A stretch of DNA of 64,000 nt from Azorinus chamasolen (GCA_963576725.1 OY755238.1:31118145-31182144); one strand, 5' to 3'; shown: positions 31,424 through 43,410, counted from the first letter of the stretch. Notes: generated from the sequence alone by a model not told the origin. Program-made: numbers and translations.

Positions 31424-32505
31424 TTACCACTCCATTCTATGTAACCGTGATGCTGGGTATGCTGGGATATTTAGAGAGTCCCTTGTCTGTGTAGACAGAG
31501 CTAAACTGTTGGTTAAGAATATTTGCCTAATTTGACTGCCACTACGTAAATAACCTTCGTGATTCTTGAGTGGGGCCACTCCGGTTGACTCTTGACGTTT
31601 ACCCTTAATGAAGGACCAAAACATTTTGGGGCTGTCGGTGTAGTTTTCACTTATAACATCCTGCATAAACTCTATTTGCTCTCCTCATCTGCCATTGGAC
31701 TTCCTTCTGGAGCTGGCGATACCTGTCTTTGTCTCGTTTCATTCCAGTTTTTCTTCCCTTCTTGAAAGCTTTTTGTTTCCTACACATGGTTTTGTTGATG
31801 GTTGTGTTCATCCATGGATAAGTATATTTTGATGAGGTCATTTTAGTCGGGACACGATTCTTTATAATGTCATTGATATGGGATTTAAAATATTGCCTTA
31901 TATATTCAATGTCTCTGCAACTTCGGTTGAGAATATCGCAAGAAAAAATGCGGATGTCACTTTTTATGGCTGGTATATCGGCTCTTTTCCAAAGGAAGAT
32001 TTGGCGTTTTGGGGGCCTAGGACGTGGTGTTGATATGGTTGTATCAATCAAAACTATGTCATGGTCACTGTTGCCAATGGACGGTATCGGTTTGCACAGA
32101 AGTTTGTAGCTTGGATGGCTGGTATTAGATCTAGTGTCTTATCCTTCCGCGTGGGGAAATCCACCAGTTGTTCCAGGCTGTTGTCGGCGATCAAATCAAG
32201 GAAGTTTTACTTACCTTCCCTGGGGTACTGTGAAGACTCTATGCTGAGAGCATCCGATTTTATGTCCGATAGGTTAAAATCCCCTTCAACTATAAGGATT
32301 GAGTCCTTGTTTCTCATTTTGAATATAGATATCTCATCCACTGAATGTGACGAGTACTGAGTTTCTGATTTGTTTAGTGGTCTATAATATGCAGCTGAAC
32401 ATACTTTCTTTTTACGGATTGTACAACTTCATGAACCCATACGGCGGTGATATTCTCCATTTCTCCTCACTTATCTTTATTCCTGGATTTGTTTACAAAC
32501 AGTCA
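31424..32505 (-). pseudogene. LINE endonuclease C-terminal half and linker (broken)
   Basis: In shifted frames: CSAAYYRPL, ILIVEGDFNLSDIKSDAL (GDFN at about 32273-32284), LVDFPTRKDKTLDL and a NSDHDIV segment near 32052-32069, the metal-binding and catalytic landmarks of the APE-type endonuclease. The linker follows (TYPWMNTTINKTMCRKQKAF, SPKMFWSFIKGKRQES). The N-terminal catalytic part is absent on this strand. Confidence 0.75.
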
Positions 32506-34161
32506 AATTCTAACATGCACATAACATGAGCCCCAGAACGAGGCTTGCAATGGCGGCGCACACGAAGGCGAGAGTGACCAATGGAATTAGTGTACTTTTG
32601 GTGGTAGGATTGGCCCTACTTCCCTGTTTTAACCCAGATAGGTCACGAAGACCCAATTTAATTGAACATTGCAAGGTAAGTGAGAACATCCTCACTCCAG
32701 TATGGTCCAAAGTGGACAGGTTTGAAATCAAATGGCTCGGAAACGAAATGGTGAGTGAAAACAATCTCGCTCCGGTTTGTTTTGAATTCTTGTACCCTGT
32801 CCACTTGTCAAATATTGGTTCGTCCAATGTGTGTGTATTATTGGATGTTCAGAGTAAGCGCCCTTGCATTTGTGGTCTGGTGTCTTTGTACTAGTGCGTT
32901 TGTTTGTATTTGATATTTTCATCTCCTTGGTGTGTGTGTGTGGGTTTGGTGTGTGTGTGTGTATCTCTGGTTTCTCTTCAGACCACGAATAAATCTTTCG
33001 CCTTTTACTAAAGATTTCTGTGGAGAGGAACAATCAATGAGTCTATAGACTGATTTATTTACAATGCAATTTGCTCTGTCTGTAAATCGGAAAAAACTCC
33101 TGGATCTTCCGCCACCTGTAATTAGCTGGACATCTTGATATGATAGAAATACTTCTTTTTATTCCCACTCAGTGGTATAATGAAAAACAAATATTATAAC
33201 AAAATAAAGTCCGGAATACAATCGTAATACTGGTTATGGTAATCGTGCTATGCATGTGAGTTACGTCACAAGAAATGTGCATTCAAGATACCGTAGACCA
33301 TAGCTCAAACGCGCCAGGCTCTTTCTTTCACAGCACTTACAGTCATTTGCATACATACAAATATTATTTGTAATTGGATAAACTGTGGAGCACACTATCT
33401 GACAAAATGTTGGAATTTCGTATTTAAGATTCATTATCAGGATTACGTCTGTTAGTTTGACTAAAATGCCCTAATACATACATATTGGTTAATTCACGGA
33501 ACTGTTTAAGCACTCCAACGCCGCAGGTTATGTAATGAAATGTTATAAGATAATATGATGTTTTGTGACTTGTACATTGTACAGATATAGATATATGATA
33601 TAAACAAGTCCGGCTCCATGTTCATAATAAACATTTTTCCGTTTCTTTTCAATACCGGAATATTAGAAAAATTGGCACTGATCTGGCTGCTGAGTGAACC
33701 CGACATATAATCTAGGTCAGTGGTATTCACATAGGTTACCATGAAAATCGCTCGCTTCATGCTAAAGATTAACAAATTGTTCTTAAAAATGCTAGTATTG
33801 AATAAATTGACTGTCGTTTATAATACTTATAATACTTATATCATAGTAAATACTATAAAATCAGTCCTTCTCCTGGCTATCTGACAATCAAAATATTCAT
33901 AGACTTAGCGAGGTAGCTGTGTGCTAATATGCAAATGAGATAATTACCTCTGAATGACATACCATATATGTAAATACCTCTCAATATTGGTGAAAAGTTG
34001 AAGAAGAAATATTTAAGTAATTTGAATTATCTACTTAGATTCATAATCTACATCCTCTATACTGTACAAATGTGCAAACCTTATTGCTCTATCTTGAATG
34101 GAAAAGGTAGACCTTGGTACGTCGATGTAGAAATTATACCTCTAAAGTATAGAAAAGTAAA

Positions 34162-34175
34162 CATGTATGTGTATG

Positions 34176-34242
<67 letters not shown>

Positions 34243-34272
34243 GTGTGTGTTGTGTGTGTGTGTGTGTCTGAT
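34162..34272. repeat. GT microsatellite
   Basis: About 110 bp of (GT)n with a few TGG and TTG interruptions, followed by a CTGATAACC boundary. It creates artificial Val-Cys and Thr-His frames on the two strands. Confidence 0.95.
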
Positions 34273-34289
34273 AACCTGGAAAGTCACTA

Positions 34290-34915
34290 CAACCATGTTA
34301 TCGCACACCAAACAAGTCACTACACAAATCATGTTTTGGTATGTCGACCATAGAATTCAGTAGGCTTGTTAAAAATGCAGAAAACTGGAAGTGCCCATCT
34401 TGTGATCAACAGAACTGCTCCACTATCATTTATTCTATTCCAGATTCAGACTGTAGCACAAAAATAGCCCCCCAAAGAGTGTTTCGGTTTCTCATAGTGT
34501 TTCTTACCTTTCATTCTCGTCCAGGAGCAGTACCAGCACATATCCTCTGGACTCGACCTTCAATATCTCAAACAAAGGCGTAGTTACATCCTATCCTAAG
34601 TACCCTAGTGCAAGTGAGAAAAACTTAAACAGACTAAACGGCTTCGGATCATAAATGTGAATTTCCAAAGTTTACATAAGAAAGGGAAACTTCTTGAGAC
34701 TCTTTTAACAGAGTGCGATCCAGATGTGATAATTGGCACTGAGACTTTGTTCAATGCCCAGGTTTCCTCAACTGAACTGCTCCCACACGAGATGGGTTAC
34801 AACATACACCGACGAGACCGACCAGAGAACGCCACCTTCTCCTCAAAGACATCCAGAAAAGTAGTATGGTTGAATTCATCAGTGGCAGTGGATAATAGAT
34901 CTTCATTTGCCTAAT
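34290..34915 (+). pseudogene. LINE PHD-like finger and endonuclease N-terminal half
   Basis: SLHKSCFGMSTIEFSRLVKN followed by AENWKCPSCDQQN is the C-terminal half of a PHD-like finger, common before the endonuclease in CR1-like LINEs. After a frameshift, LRIINVNFQSLHKKGKLLET, LLTECDPDVIIGTETLFN and YNIHRRDRPENATFSSKTS give the N-terminal endonuclease motifs (N, Q, TET, RRDR). It ends where the minus-strand half would begin, minus about 40 residues. Confidence 0.75.
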
Positions 34916-35000
34916 CATTTTACCTCACCTCTTGTCTTTCCACCTGCCATTTATCCTTTTTCACAAGCTGGAATCTAGAATCCAAGGTTGAGTTACTGTT

Positions 35001-35224
35001 TTAATCCATTACATTCATGAAAGAAATAATGACATCATGAGTATTAAATGGATAAGTTTTTATTATCACATATGAACAAGGGAATTTGTGACTATGGTAC
35101 AAATTTTAGAACCAAATCGATATTATTTCATATGTAAACAGAGTGTATCCTGATCAGCTGTCTGATCTTGGTCTACTCTTTTTGCATAGGTGTTAAAAAG
35201 CATATATATGAGGTAATTGGTTAA
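35001..35224 (-). mobile_element. TTAA MITE, complete 224-bp copy
   Basis: TTAA at 35001-35004 (then TCCATTACATTCATGA) and TTAA at 35221-35224 (after ATATGAGGTAATTGG) bound it. The internal hairpin is GTAAACAGAGTGTATCCTG...GATCTTGGTCTACTCTTTTTGC. It lies between the LINE and an R7 array. Confidence 0.65.
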
Positions 35225-37214
35225 AATAGTCATTTGAAATTTATTGAGTTCATATTTGGCATACATAATAATCGTGAATAGCAGATGTGCAAGACGCAGT
35301 TCTCACGTGTTTAGTGTGGGGTATTGCAGAATGATCTTTCCTTAAACTTTGAGTATTTTTTGTCATTTTGGTATGAAACATGTTTAGCTGGTGTCACAAA
35401 CTTTTTCTTCAACTTGAAAGTTATTGAATTGATAATTGCCGAATATAATAACCACAAATAGTAAATGTGTAAAATGCATGTGTTTAGTTTCATGTGTTCA
35501 GTGTCAGGCATTGCATAAATTTATCTCCCACTTTGAGTATTTTTATACGCCCACCTAATAAAGGTGGTCGTATATTGTCGTGGCCCTGTCCGTCCGTCCA
35601 TTCGTTCGTTCGTTCGTTCGTTCGTCCGTCCGTCAACATTTTGCTTGTCCGCTGTTTTCTGGGAAAACTATTAGACAGATATTAATGAAACTTCACACAA
35701 ATGTTTAATGCATCAAGATCTGAAGCTGAGTTGATTCTGAGGTTCATTTGATTTTTCATTTCAGAGTTATGGCCCTTGTCCTTAAAAAATATGTAAATAG
35801 TTTGTCCGCTGTTTTCTTGGAAAACTATTTGAGAGATATTAATGAACCTTCACACAAATGTTTAATGCATCAAGATCTGAAGCTGAGTCGATTCTGAGGT
35901 TCATTTGATTTGTCGTTTCGGAGTTATGGCCCTTTTACTTAAAAAATAATGCAAATACATGCAAATAGTTTGTCCGCTGTTTTCTGGGAAAACTATTTGA
36001 CTGATATTAATGAAACTTCACACAAATGTTTAATGCATTAAGATCTGAAGCTGAGTCGATTCTGAGATTCATTTGATTTGTCGTTTCGGAGTTATGGCCC
36101 TTTTACTTAAAAAATAATGCAAGTACATGCAAATAGTTTGTCTACTGTTTTCTGGGAAAACTATTTGACTGATATTAATTGAACTACACACAAATGTTAA
36201 ATGCATCAAGATCTGAAGCTGAGCTGATTCTGAGGTTCATTTGATTTTTCATTTCAGAGTTATGGCCCATATCCTTAAAAAATATGCAAATAGTTTGTCG
36301 GCCGTTTTCTGGGAAAACTGTTTGACAGATATTAATGAAACTTCACAAAAATGTTTAATGCATCAAGATCTGATGCTGAGTCGATTCTGAGGTTCATTTG
36401 ATTTGTCGTTTTGGAGTTATGGTCCTTTTACTTCAAAAAAATGCAAATATATGGAAATAGTTTGTCCGCTGTTTTCTGGCAAAATTGTTTGACAGAAATT
36501 AATGAAACTTCATACACAAGTTTAATGCATCAAGACCTGAAGCTAAATTATTCTGGGGATCATTTGATTTGTTGTTTCGGAGTTATGGCCCTTGCACTTA
36601 AAAAATAATGCAAATTTATGCAAATATGAGGATGTCCATAACTTTTTCATTTGAAATGATATTTACTTCAATTTTTTTTATATGGTTAAACCTTAATGTG
36701 ATTTTTCACAGATATATTGGGGGGTTTGATGTGTCATTTTATTCTAAAGTTATGGTCCTTGAACTTAGTGTGTTCGTTGCTTTGTTAGTCAGTCAACTTT
36801 TAGTTTGTGTTTTGTTTTCTGGGAAAACTATTAAAATGATATAAATGAAACTTAACACAAATGCTTTAAGCAACAAAATTTGAAGCTGAGTATATTTTGA
36901 GGTTCATTCAATTTGTCTTTACAGAGTTATGGCCGTTGCACTTTACAAAAATCTGCAAAAATGAGGATTAGCTGTAACTTTTTTATTTAATAAGATATTC
37001 ACTTCATTTTTTAAAAAAATAGTATCACCTTAATATGGAAATCTAATTCTGAAGCACAGATTAGAAAATGTCAACACTTATAAGGCATGTTGAATCAGAG
37101 AAATTTGCAAGTGGGCGTATTATGTACCGTATGCGGTACTCTTGTTGTCATTTGGTTGGATTTGTGATCAAGGCTGTCATGTTGGGATATTCATCACTAG
37201 TGATAGTCCTAGTT
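35225..37214 (+). mobile_element. R7 element fragment split by R6
   Basis: The left portion, 35225-35544, has two units (GTTCATATTTGGCATACATAATAA, GGCATTGCA.AAT). The right portion after 37147 ends with GTTGGGATATTCATCACT-a-GTGATAGTCCTAGTT, the R7 stem-loop and terminus. The insertion point TTGAGTATTTT|...|TTGTCATTTGG can be aligned with the intact unit at about 35343-35370. Confidence 0.65.
35545..37146 (+). mobile_element. R6 element, complete
   Basis: The 5' palindrome ATACGCCCACC-taataa-AGGTGGTCGTAT and TATTGTCGTGGCCCTGTCCG are followed by (CGTT)n, then about seven units of 157-168 bp. Units contain TTTGTCCGCTGTTTTCTGGG, AATGAAACTTCACACAAATG, TTTAATGCATCAAGATCTGA and GGAGTTATGGCCCTT. The end is AGTGGGCGTAT, the stem-loop GTACC-gtatgc-GGTAC and TCTTGTT. 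Frames such as 36411-36608 are unit translations. Confidence 0.8.
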
Positions 37215-37944
37215 TTTGTCAGAACACGATGTTACAGAGCTACTTTGTGAAAATAGCCGAGGAAGGGCATACAATCATGTCCATTGGACATAATTCTAGT
37301 TTTGTTGTTGGTAACTCCAAAAGTGTTTGACCTAGAGTCTTAAATCTTTGTTGGATGATTGATCAGAAGGTGAACTTGGGCATCTTGAGTGTGATATGCA
37401 ATCAGTAAGACTAAACTCTTATCATGCTGAACAATAATGTCTGCTCAGAGTCTGAGCTCTAATTTGCCCAGAGTCTGATATGAAGCAAGTTTAACTTACT
37501 TCTGAATCATTCAAGCTTTTGAGAAACAACTGACTGAGTGTTAAACAGCTTGAAACTGATGAGACTGCATTTCTTGGCATCTCATCTAGATCTAAGCTGT
37601 TTGAAAATGATGGTTATGTCATGCTCTGCATGATAAAGGTTAAGTTATAGTCCGTGTCCTATGGTTATATAGTTACAAACATCTGAGTTTGATTTTGAGT
37701 TCATTTTCAGGTGTCTGATTACTCAGATTTTATGCTAAGTATAAAATGTATCTAATCATGTGCTTGAGAATGGACTAAGACTCAAGGGAAAAGTTTTTTT
37801 TAACTTCAGAGTCTTGTTGCATATCATTACAGTTTGAATCCAGATGAGTCCCCACGCAACCCAGAGTCTCACCAGGATCCAAACTATTGTTCCACTATTT
37901 AGTTTGTGAGAAAAAATTCTTACCTTGGTAGACACTGTCTCATT
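37215..37944. other. Spacer with two decayed GGATCC hairpins
   Basis: Remnants at about 37535-37605 (TTAAACAGCTTGAAACTGATGAG...CTCATCTAGATCTAAGCTGTTTG) and 37830-37890 (CAGTTTGAATCCAGATGAG...CCAGGATCCAAACTATTG). Nothing coding is recognised. Confidence 0.45.
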
Positions 37945-38215
37945 TTTAGCTTGTCTATGTTTTTTTGAACCACGCCCTCTGTCTGTCTATTTGTTGGTTG
38001 GTTGGTTTTTCCCCAAATTTTGTAGCCATTGCACATACATACTTCGAACTTGATATGCATGTGCAACTTGTGGAGGCAAGCATTTTTAGGAGTGACTTAT
38101 TAAGGTCAATGTCAATGTCATATATCAAGGTCAAAGTTCATATAACGGATCAAATGAATATTGATGATAATGAGCGGCATAGTGTATCAGAAACACATCT
38201 TGCTTTTATGAAAGT
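37945..38215 (+). mobile_element. R4 element, degenerate single-unit copy
   Basis: CTGTCTGTCTATTTGTTGGTTGG, ACTTGATATGCATGTG, TAAGGTCAATGTC and the 3' end GAGCGGCATAGTG, TGTATCAGAAACACATCTTG follow the R4 plan, with the 5' palindrome eroded. The 154-codon frame over this interval (37965-38429) is an accident. Sequence at 38216-38430 is unassigned. Confidence 0.5.
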
Positions 38216-38426
38216 TATTGTCGTAACACTGGTGTCCGCATTGTCGTCATTGTCTTCAGCACTGTCTTTGTATGGAAACTTAAATGTTGGTTATTACTTC
38301 TTTACTATTCATGCAAGTCTTATGAAACTTCACACACTTGTTAACCATTACAAAGCCTACAATCGAACAGATGAGTGTTGGCACTTGCACGGGGTGCTCC
38401 TCTTAAAAACTGAAATAATGATAACT

Positions 38427-38660
38427 TAGTTATCCCTTTGTGTCATGAATATTTATGTAGAATAATGACATCATGAATACTAATTAATGTAAATTAAATA
38501 GTGAAATATGAATAAGAGAATGTTTTGCCCTGACAAAACTGTAAAATTAGGTCTGTATTACCCCTTGATTAGAGAGATCTTACAGGACCAGTCTGATCCT
38601 GGGTCTACTGTGTTTGCAAATATGTTTCTTACAGTAACGGAGTGAGGGGTTATTACAAAG
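38427..38660 (-). mobile_element. TTAA MITE, decayed
   Basis: The left side, TTATCCCTTTGTGTCATGAA, corresponds to an eroded terminus. At 38555-38625, GATTAGAGAGATCTTACAGG...GATCCTGGGTCTACTGTGTTTGC is a worn hairpin. The right end GAGTGAGGGGTTATT has lost the TTAA. Confidence 0.45.
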
Positions 38661-39184
38661 ACGTCACTATGTTGTAGTATGTTTTTATAATAATTGCACA
38701 CTAAAATGATGTTGTGATTACCTGTAAAAACAGTAACTTGTCGTTTCATGCTTTGATACTCTAACTGTTGTTTTTAATATTTTTAGGATTACAGTAGATC
38801 ACAAATTTTGCAGACAACAGTTACTAAGTTAAAGGCAATGCTTCTAGTATGTGTCATGTTTAAAAAGTCTGTAAAAATGGAGAAAAGTTGTAGCTTGTGG
38901 AATGAAAAATAGTAGTGTGTGGTAATAATTAATACTGACTTATAATTGGAAAGGATAATATTTTTCCTTTATTCCATAAAAGCCTTTACAAGCAGAATTG
39001 ACCCATAGTTTTACATTATGCAATTATACAGATATGATTCTACAGTTTCTGCCATGACCAAAAATCTCATTTCATTTGCCATTATACAAATAAATCTAGT
39101 ATTCATGATACCATTATTTCTTACATAACTATTATTGTCGCCGGTGTTATTTTCCAATATTTAGACAAAATTCAAGTGTGTTTT
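38661..39184. other. Unassigned region with MITE debris
   Basis: About 38960-39130 contains TTATTCCATAAAAGCC, CAGATATGATTCTACAGTTTC and CATGATACCATTATTTCTTAC, fragments seen in the bodies of the TTAA MITEs. The first 280 bp show nothing recognisable. Confidence 0.35.
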
Positions 39185-39600
39185 AGTTTTGTGATCGCCA
39201 GATGTCCGTTGTGCCTCGGCGTGCGTCGTCAGTCGTCAACAATTTGAACTTTTAAGAATCTTCTCTGAATCTACATGGTTTTCAGCTTTCATCTTTGGCA
39301 CATAGCATCATCTGTAGGTTCTCTACAAAAGTTATATAAATTATGTCCCTGGGGTCAAAATTGACCCTGCCCCAAGGGTGCCTTGTTAGCTCACCCGAGC
39401 CGAAGGCTCAGGATGAGCTATTGTGACCATTCTCCGTCCGGCCACATTTTCAAACGTCATCTCCTTTGAAATTGCACACCCAATTTTAACCAAACTTTGT
39501 CAGAAGCATCAGTTGCTAGGAGGAACATTTTTGGCTACAATTATACCCCTTGCTGTGGAGCCAGTTTTTCTGACATGACCGTATAGATGACTTTTAAAGA
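39185..39600 (+). mobile_element. R1 fragment followed by an R1b head
   Basis: GTGATCGCCAGATGTCCG...GCCCCAAGGGTGCC is one R1 unit without its palindrome. At about 39388 a new head, AGCTCACCCGAGCC-gaa-GGCTCAGGATGAGCT with TATTGTGACC, starts an R1b copy that fades after about 200 bp. Confidence 0.6.
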
Positions 39601-40132
39601 TGTATTATGCACATTTTTCGTATTAATCAATCAACATCAGAAACTATACAGGTATACATACAATGAAAATAATGCTTACAACCCATTTTCCGACAGGATA
39701 TATATTATTGCTATCCGAATACTGCTAAATTCTTAAAAAGGAGCCTCCTTTTTAGAAACGGTGATTTGTACGGAAATCAGCGGACATCTTCGGCCAAGTT
39801 CTGAATGACTCTGATTCTATTTCGGAACAACGCTTTGAATATAATTAGCCTTAGGTTGTTACCACATGTACAATGGCCGACACTGGTTTTTGGCCTACAT
39901 AATGGATTTTATTCAGAAAATTAAGGCAATATTGCCCATCTTACCACATATAATTTTCATGCAAATAAGCTAAATATACTGTTCAATGGTGTCAATCAAA
40001 TATAACGGCCAAAGGGAGCTAACTCATACAGGTACATGGAATGATTATTTCTTTCTGGTAAATTTGAATCTTACGACAGATTCCTGCCAATGGCGAAGGC
40101 TGTTCCGCTGGTTTCCGTAACAATTCATTTTT
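39601..40132. other. No gene or known repeat recognised
   Basis: Unique-looking sequence with ORFs shorter than 60 codons. One candidate minus-strand frame (40045-40245) overlaps the R3 head and is not credible as a gene. Confidence 0.35.
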
Positions 40133-42724
40133 ATGCCCCCAAAGCTAGGCTTTGGCGGCATATAGTGATCGCACCGTGCGTGTGTGGGTGTGTGTACTTT
40201 TTGTCCGGAGTATATTTCCTTTGTCACATCAGCTACGGATACCAAATTTGGTGTGTGAGTTCATCTTGGGATGGCGGAGTGTCGCGTACCATTTTCATGT
40301 CACTGTGACCTTGACCTTTGACCTCAATTTTACAAAAAGCTTGTCCGGAGCATATCTCCTTTACCTTACCAGCTACAGATTCCAAATTTGGTGTGTGAGT
40401 TCATCTTGGGATGGGGGAGTGTTGCGTACCATTTCCAGGTCACTGTGACCTTGACCTTGACCTTTGACCTCGATTTAAAAAAAAGCTTATACCTTACCAG
40501 CTACAAAAAGCTTGTCCGGAGTATATCTCCTATACCTTACCAGCTAAGAATTCCAAATTTGGTGTGTGAGTTCATCTTTGGATGGAGGAGTGTCGCGTAC
40601 CATTTTCAGATCACTGTGACCTTGACCATGACCTTTGACCGATTTTACAGAAAGCTTGTCCGGAGCATATCTCCTTTACCTTACCAGCTACAGATTCCAA
40701 ATTTGGTGTGTGAGTTCATCTTGGGATGGGGGAGTGTCGCGTACCATTTCCAGGTCACTGTGACATTGACCTTGGCCTTTCACCTCGCTTTTAAAAAAAG
40801 CTTATACCTTACCAGCTACAAAAAGCTTGTCCGGAGTATATCTCCTATACCTTACCAGCTAAGGATTCCAAATTTGGTGTGTGACTTCATCTTGGGATGG
40901 AGGAGTGTCGCGTACCATTTTCAGATCACTGTGACCTTGACCATGACCTTTGACCGGTTTTACAAAAAGCTTGTCCGGAGCATATCTCCTTTACCTTACC
41001 AGCTACAGATTCCAAATTAGGTGTGTGAGTTCATCTTGGGATGGCGGAGTGTTGGTTACCATTTCCAGGTCACTGTGACCTTGACCTTGACCTTTGACCT
41101 CGATTTTAAAAAAAGCATATACCTTACCAGCTACAAAAAGCTTGTCCGGAGTATATCAACTATACCTTACCAGCTAAGGATTCCAAATTTGGTGTGTGAG
41201 TTCATCTTGGGATGGAGGAGTGTCGCATACCATTTTCAGATCACTGTGAACTTGACCATGACCTTTGACCGATTTTACAAAAAGCTTGTCCAGAGCATAT
41301 CTCCTATACCTTACCAGATACGGATTTCAAATTTGGTGTGTGAGATCACCTTGAGATGGCGGAGTGTCGCGTACCATTTTCAGGTCACTCTGACCTTGAC
41401 CTTGACCTTTGACCTCGATTTTACAAAAAGCTTGTCCGGAGCATATCTCCTATACCTTACCAGCTACAGATTCCAAATTTGGTATGTGAGTTCATCTTGG
41501 GATGACGCAGTGTCCCATATCATTTTCAGGTCACTGTGACCTTGACCTTTGACCTCGTTTTTACAAAAAGCTTATACCTTACCAGCTGCAAAAAGCTTGT
41601 CCGGAGTATATCTCCTATACTTTACCAGCTACAGATTCCAAATTTGGTGTGTGAGTTCATCTTGGGATGGAGGAGTGTCGCGTACCATTTTCAGGTCACT
41701 GTGACCTTGACCTTGACCTTTGACCTCGATTTTACAAAAAGCTTGTCCGGAGCATATCTCCTATACCTTACCAGCTACGGATCCAGAATTTGGTATGTGA
41801 GTTCATCTTGGGATGACGGGAGTGTCGCATATCATTTTCAGGTCACTGTAACCTTGACCTTTGACCTCGATTTTACAAAAAGCTTATACCTTACCAGCTG
41901 CAAAAAACTTGTCCAGAGTATATCTCCTATACTTTACCAGCTACGGATTCCAAATTTGGTGTGTGAGTTCATCTTGGGATGGAGGAATGTCGCATACCAT
42001 TTTCAGGTCACTGTGACCTTGACCTTCGACCTCGATTTTACAAAAAAGGTTGTCCAGAGAATATCTCCTATACCTTACCAGCTACGGATTCCAAATTTGG
42101 TGTGTGAGTTCATCTTGGGATGGCGGAGTGTCTCGTACCATTTTCAGGTCACTGTGACCTTGAACTTGACCTTTGACCTCGATTTTACAAAAAGCTTGTC
42201 CGGAGCAATTCTCCTATACCTTACCAGGTATGGATCCCAAATGTGGTGTGTGAGTTCAACTTGGGATGGCGAAGTGTCTCGTACCACTTTCAGGTCACTA
42301 TGACCTTGACCTTGACCTTTGACCTCGATTTTACACAAAGCTTGTCCGGAGCATTTCTCCTATACCTTAAAAAATTACCAGCTACGGATTCCAAATTTGG
42401 TTTGTGAGTTCATCTTGGGATGGCGGAGAGTCGTGTACCATTTTCAGATCACTGACCTTGACCTTGACCTTTGACCTCAATTTTACAGTCCGGAGCATAT
42501 CTCTTATACCTTATCAGATACAAAAAGCTTGTCCAGAGCATATCTCCTATACCTTACCAGCTACGGATTCCAAATTTGATGTGTGAGTTCATCTTGGGAT
42601 GGCGGAGTGTCGCGTATGTGCCCTTGACCTTTGACCTTGATTTTACTAGAGGCTTGTCCGGAGCATATCTCCTATACCTTATCAGTTACAGATTCCAAAT
42701 TTGTAATTTGTAAGTATTGGACAG

Positions 42725-43045
42725 GTATGCTTAGGCAAACAGTGTAGACCCAAATCAAACTACAGGTTCTACACTGTTTGCTACTACATTAGCATGAATC
42801 AGACATTATAAAGAGCTCTAAATGCTATTCATACATGGGTAGGCCATGCTGTTCAAATACTTGCAGTGTCAGAACTTTCAGATGAATTACAGCATTATAA
42901 CAATATAGACCCATATCAGACAGCTCCTGTAGGAACTACTGGGTCTTCATTGCTTGCTTACAACACTACCTAAATCAGATGCTATACATGCTTATGCAAA
43001 GAATGTAGATCCATATTAGGTAACTTCTGTTGCAGCTGTCTAAGA
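42725..43045. repeat. Three decayed hairpin cores inside R3
   Basis: GCAAACAGTGTAGACCC...GGTTCTACACTGTTTGC (about 42734-42781), AATATAGACCCATATCAG...ACTGGGTCTTCATTGCTTGC (about 42902-42959) and GCAAAGAATGTAGATCC (about 42996). All belong to the common GCAAACAG family. Confidence 0.55.
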
Positions 43046-43084
43046 GCCAGTATTACATGAAACTTTGACCATGCATTTAGAATT

Positions 43085-43410
43085 GACTGAGGGTATGTTT
43101 TAAACGCTAAGGATCGACATAGGGTCTTTCTTAAGCGTTAAGAATCAACTTAACAGTAACAATCAACACAGTATGTTTTTTTAATATTGAAATTTGACCC
43201 CGTGTCTTTTTTTAAAAACGTCAAGAATTTACCCAGGATCTGTTTTTAACGTTGACAATCAACCCAGGGTCCTTTTTAATGTTGAGAATGACTTAGGGTC
43301 CTTTTTAACTAAGTTTTGACCCTTGGCTCTTTTCTTAGCCATCATAATCGTCAAAAGTTCTGTTTCTAATGTTAAGAACAGACTCCTGTGTCATTTTTAA
43401 CAGCATCAAA
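43085..43410. repeat. Degenerate 30-40 bp minisatellite
   Basis: About eight imperfect copies of a unit near TTTTTAACGTTGAGAATCAACCCAGGGTC. Spacing varies from about 29 to 45 bp. Located just before the R3 terminus. Confidence 0.5.

Larger units (their letters stand above)
29836..32505 (-). mobile_element. CR1-like LINE, 3' half (minus strand)
   Basis: Read from 32505 to 29836 this gives, in order, the second half of an endonuclease domain, a linker, a reverse transcriptase, the C-terminal region with LVRQVLEYAYTVWDPIF and a short 3' UTR. The order and motifs are those of the CR1/Jockey group of non-LTR retrotransposons. Several frameshifts and stops make it non-functional. The first half of the endonuclease and the upstream region lie on the opposite strand at 32520-34915. 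Confidence 0.8.
32520..34915 (+). mobile_element. CR1-like LINE, 5' half, inverted (plus strand)
   Basis: The right part (34290-34915) encodes a PHD-like finger and the first half of an APE-type endonuclease. The left part starts with an open frame of 122 codons at 32526-32894 (ATHT-like MAAHTKARVTNGISVLLVVG), probably 5' leader or ORF1 sequence. Coverage complements the minus-strand half at 29836-32505. The central stretch 32895-34160 is not recognised, except a SINE scrap at about 33105-33160 and GTGTGT tracts. Confidence 0.6.

Noticed and set aside
33998..34363. Val-Cys-rich protein frame and the opposite Thr-His frame
   Set aside because: Both are translations of the GT microsatellite.
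37965..38429. 154-codon plus-strand frame as a gene
   Set aside because: Its first half is a degenerate R4 element including the R4 3' terminus. The rest has no recognisable domain.
40388..42303. Three long plus-strand frames that look like a repeat protein
   Set aside because: They are translations of the R3 tandem units, with unit lengths divisible by three. There is no start context, domain or codon bias, and the same peptide appears in non-genic copies.
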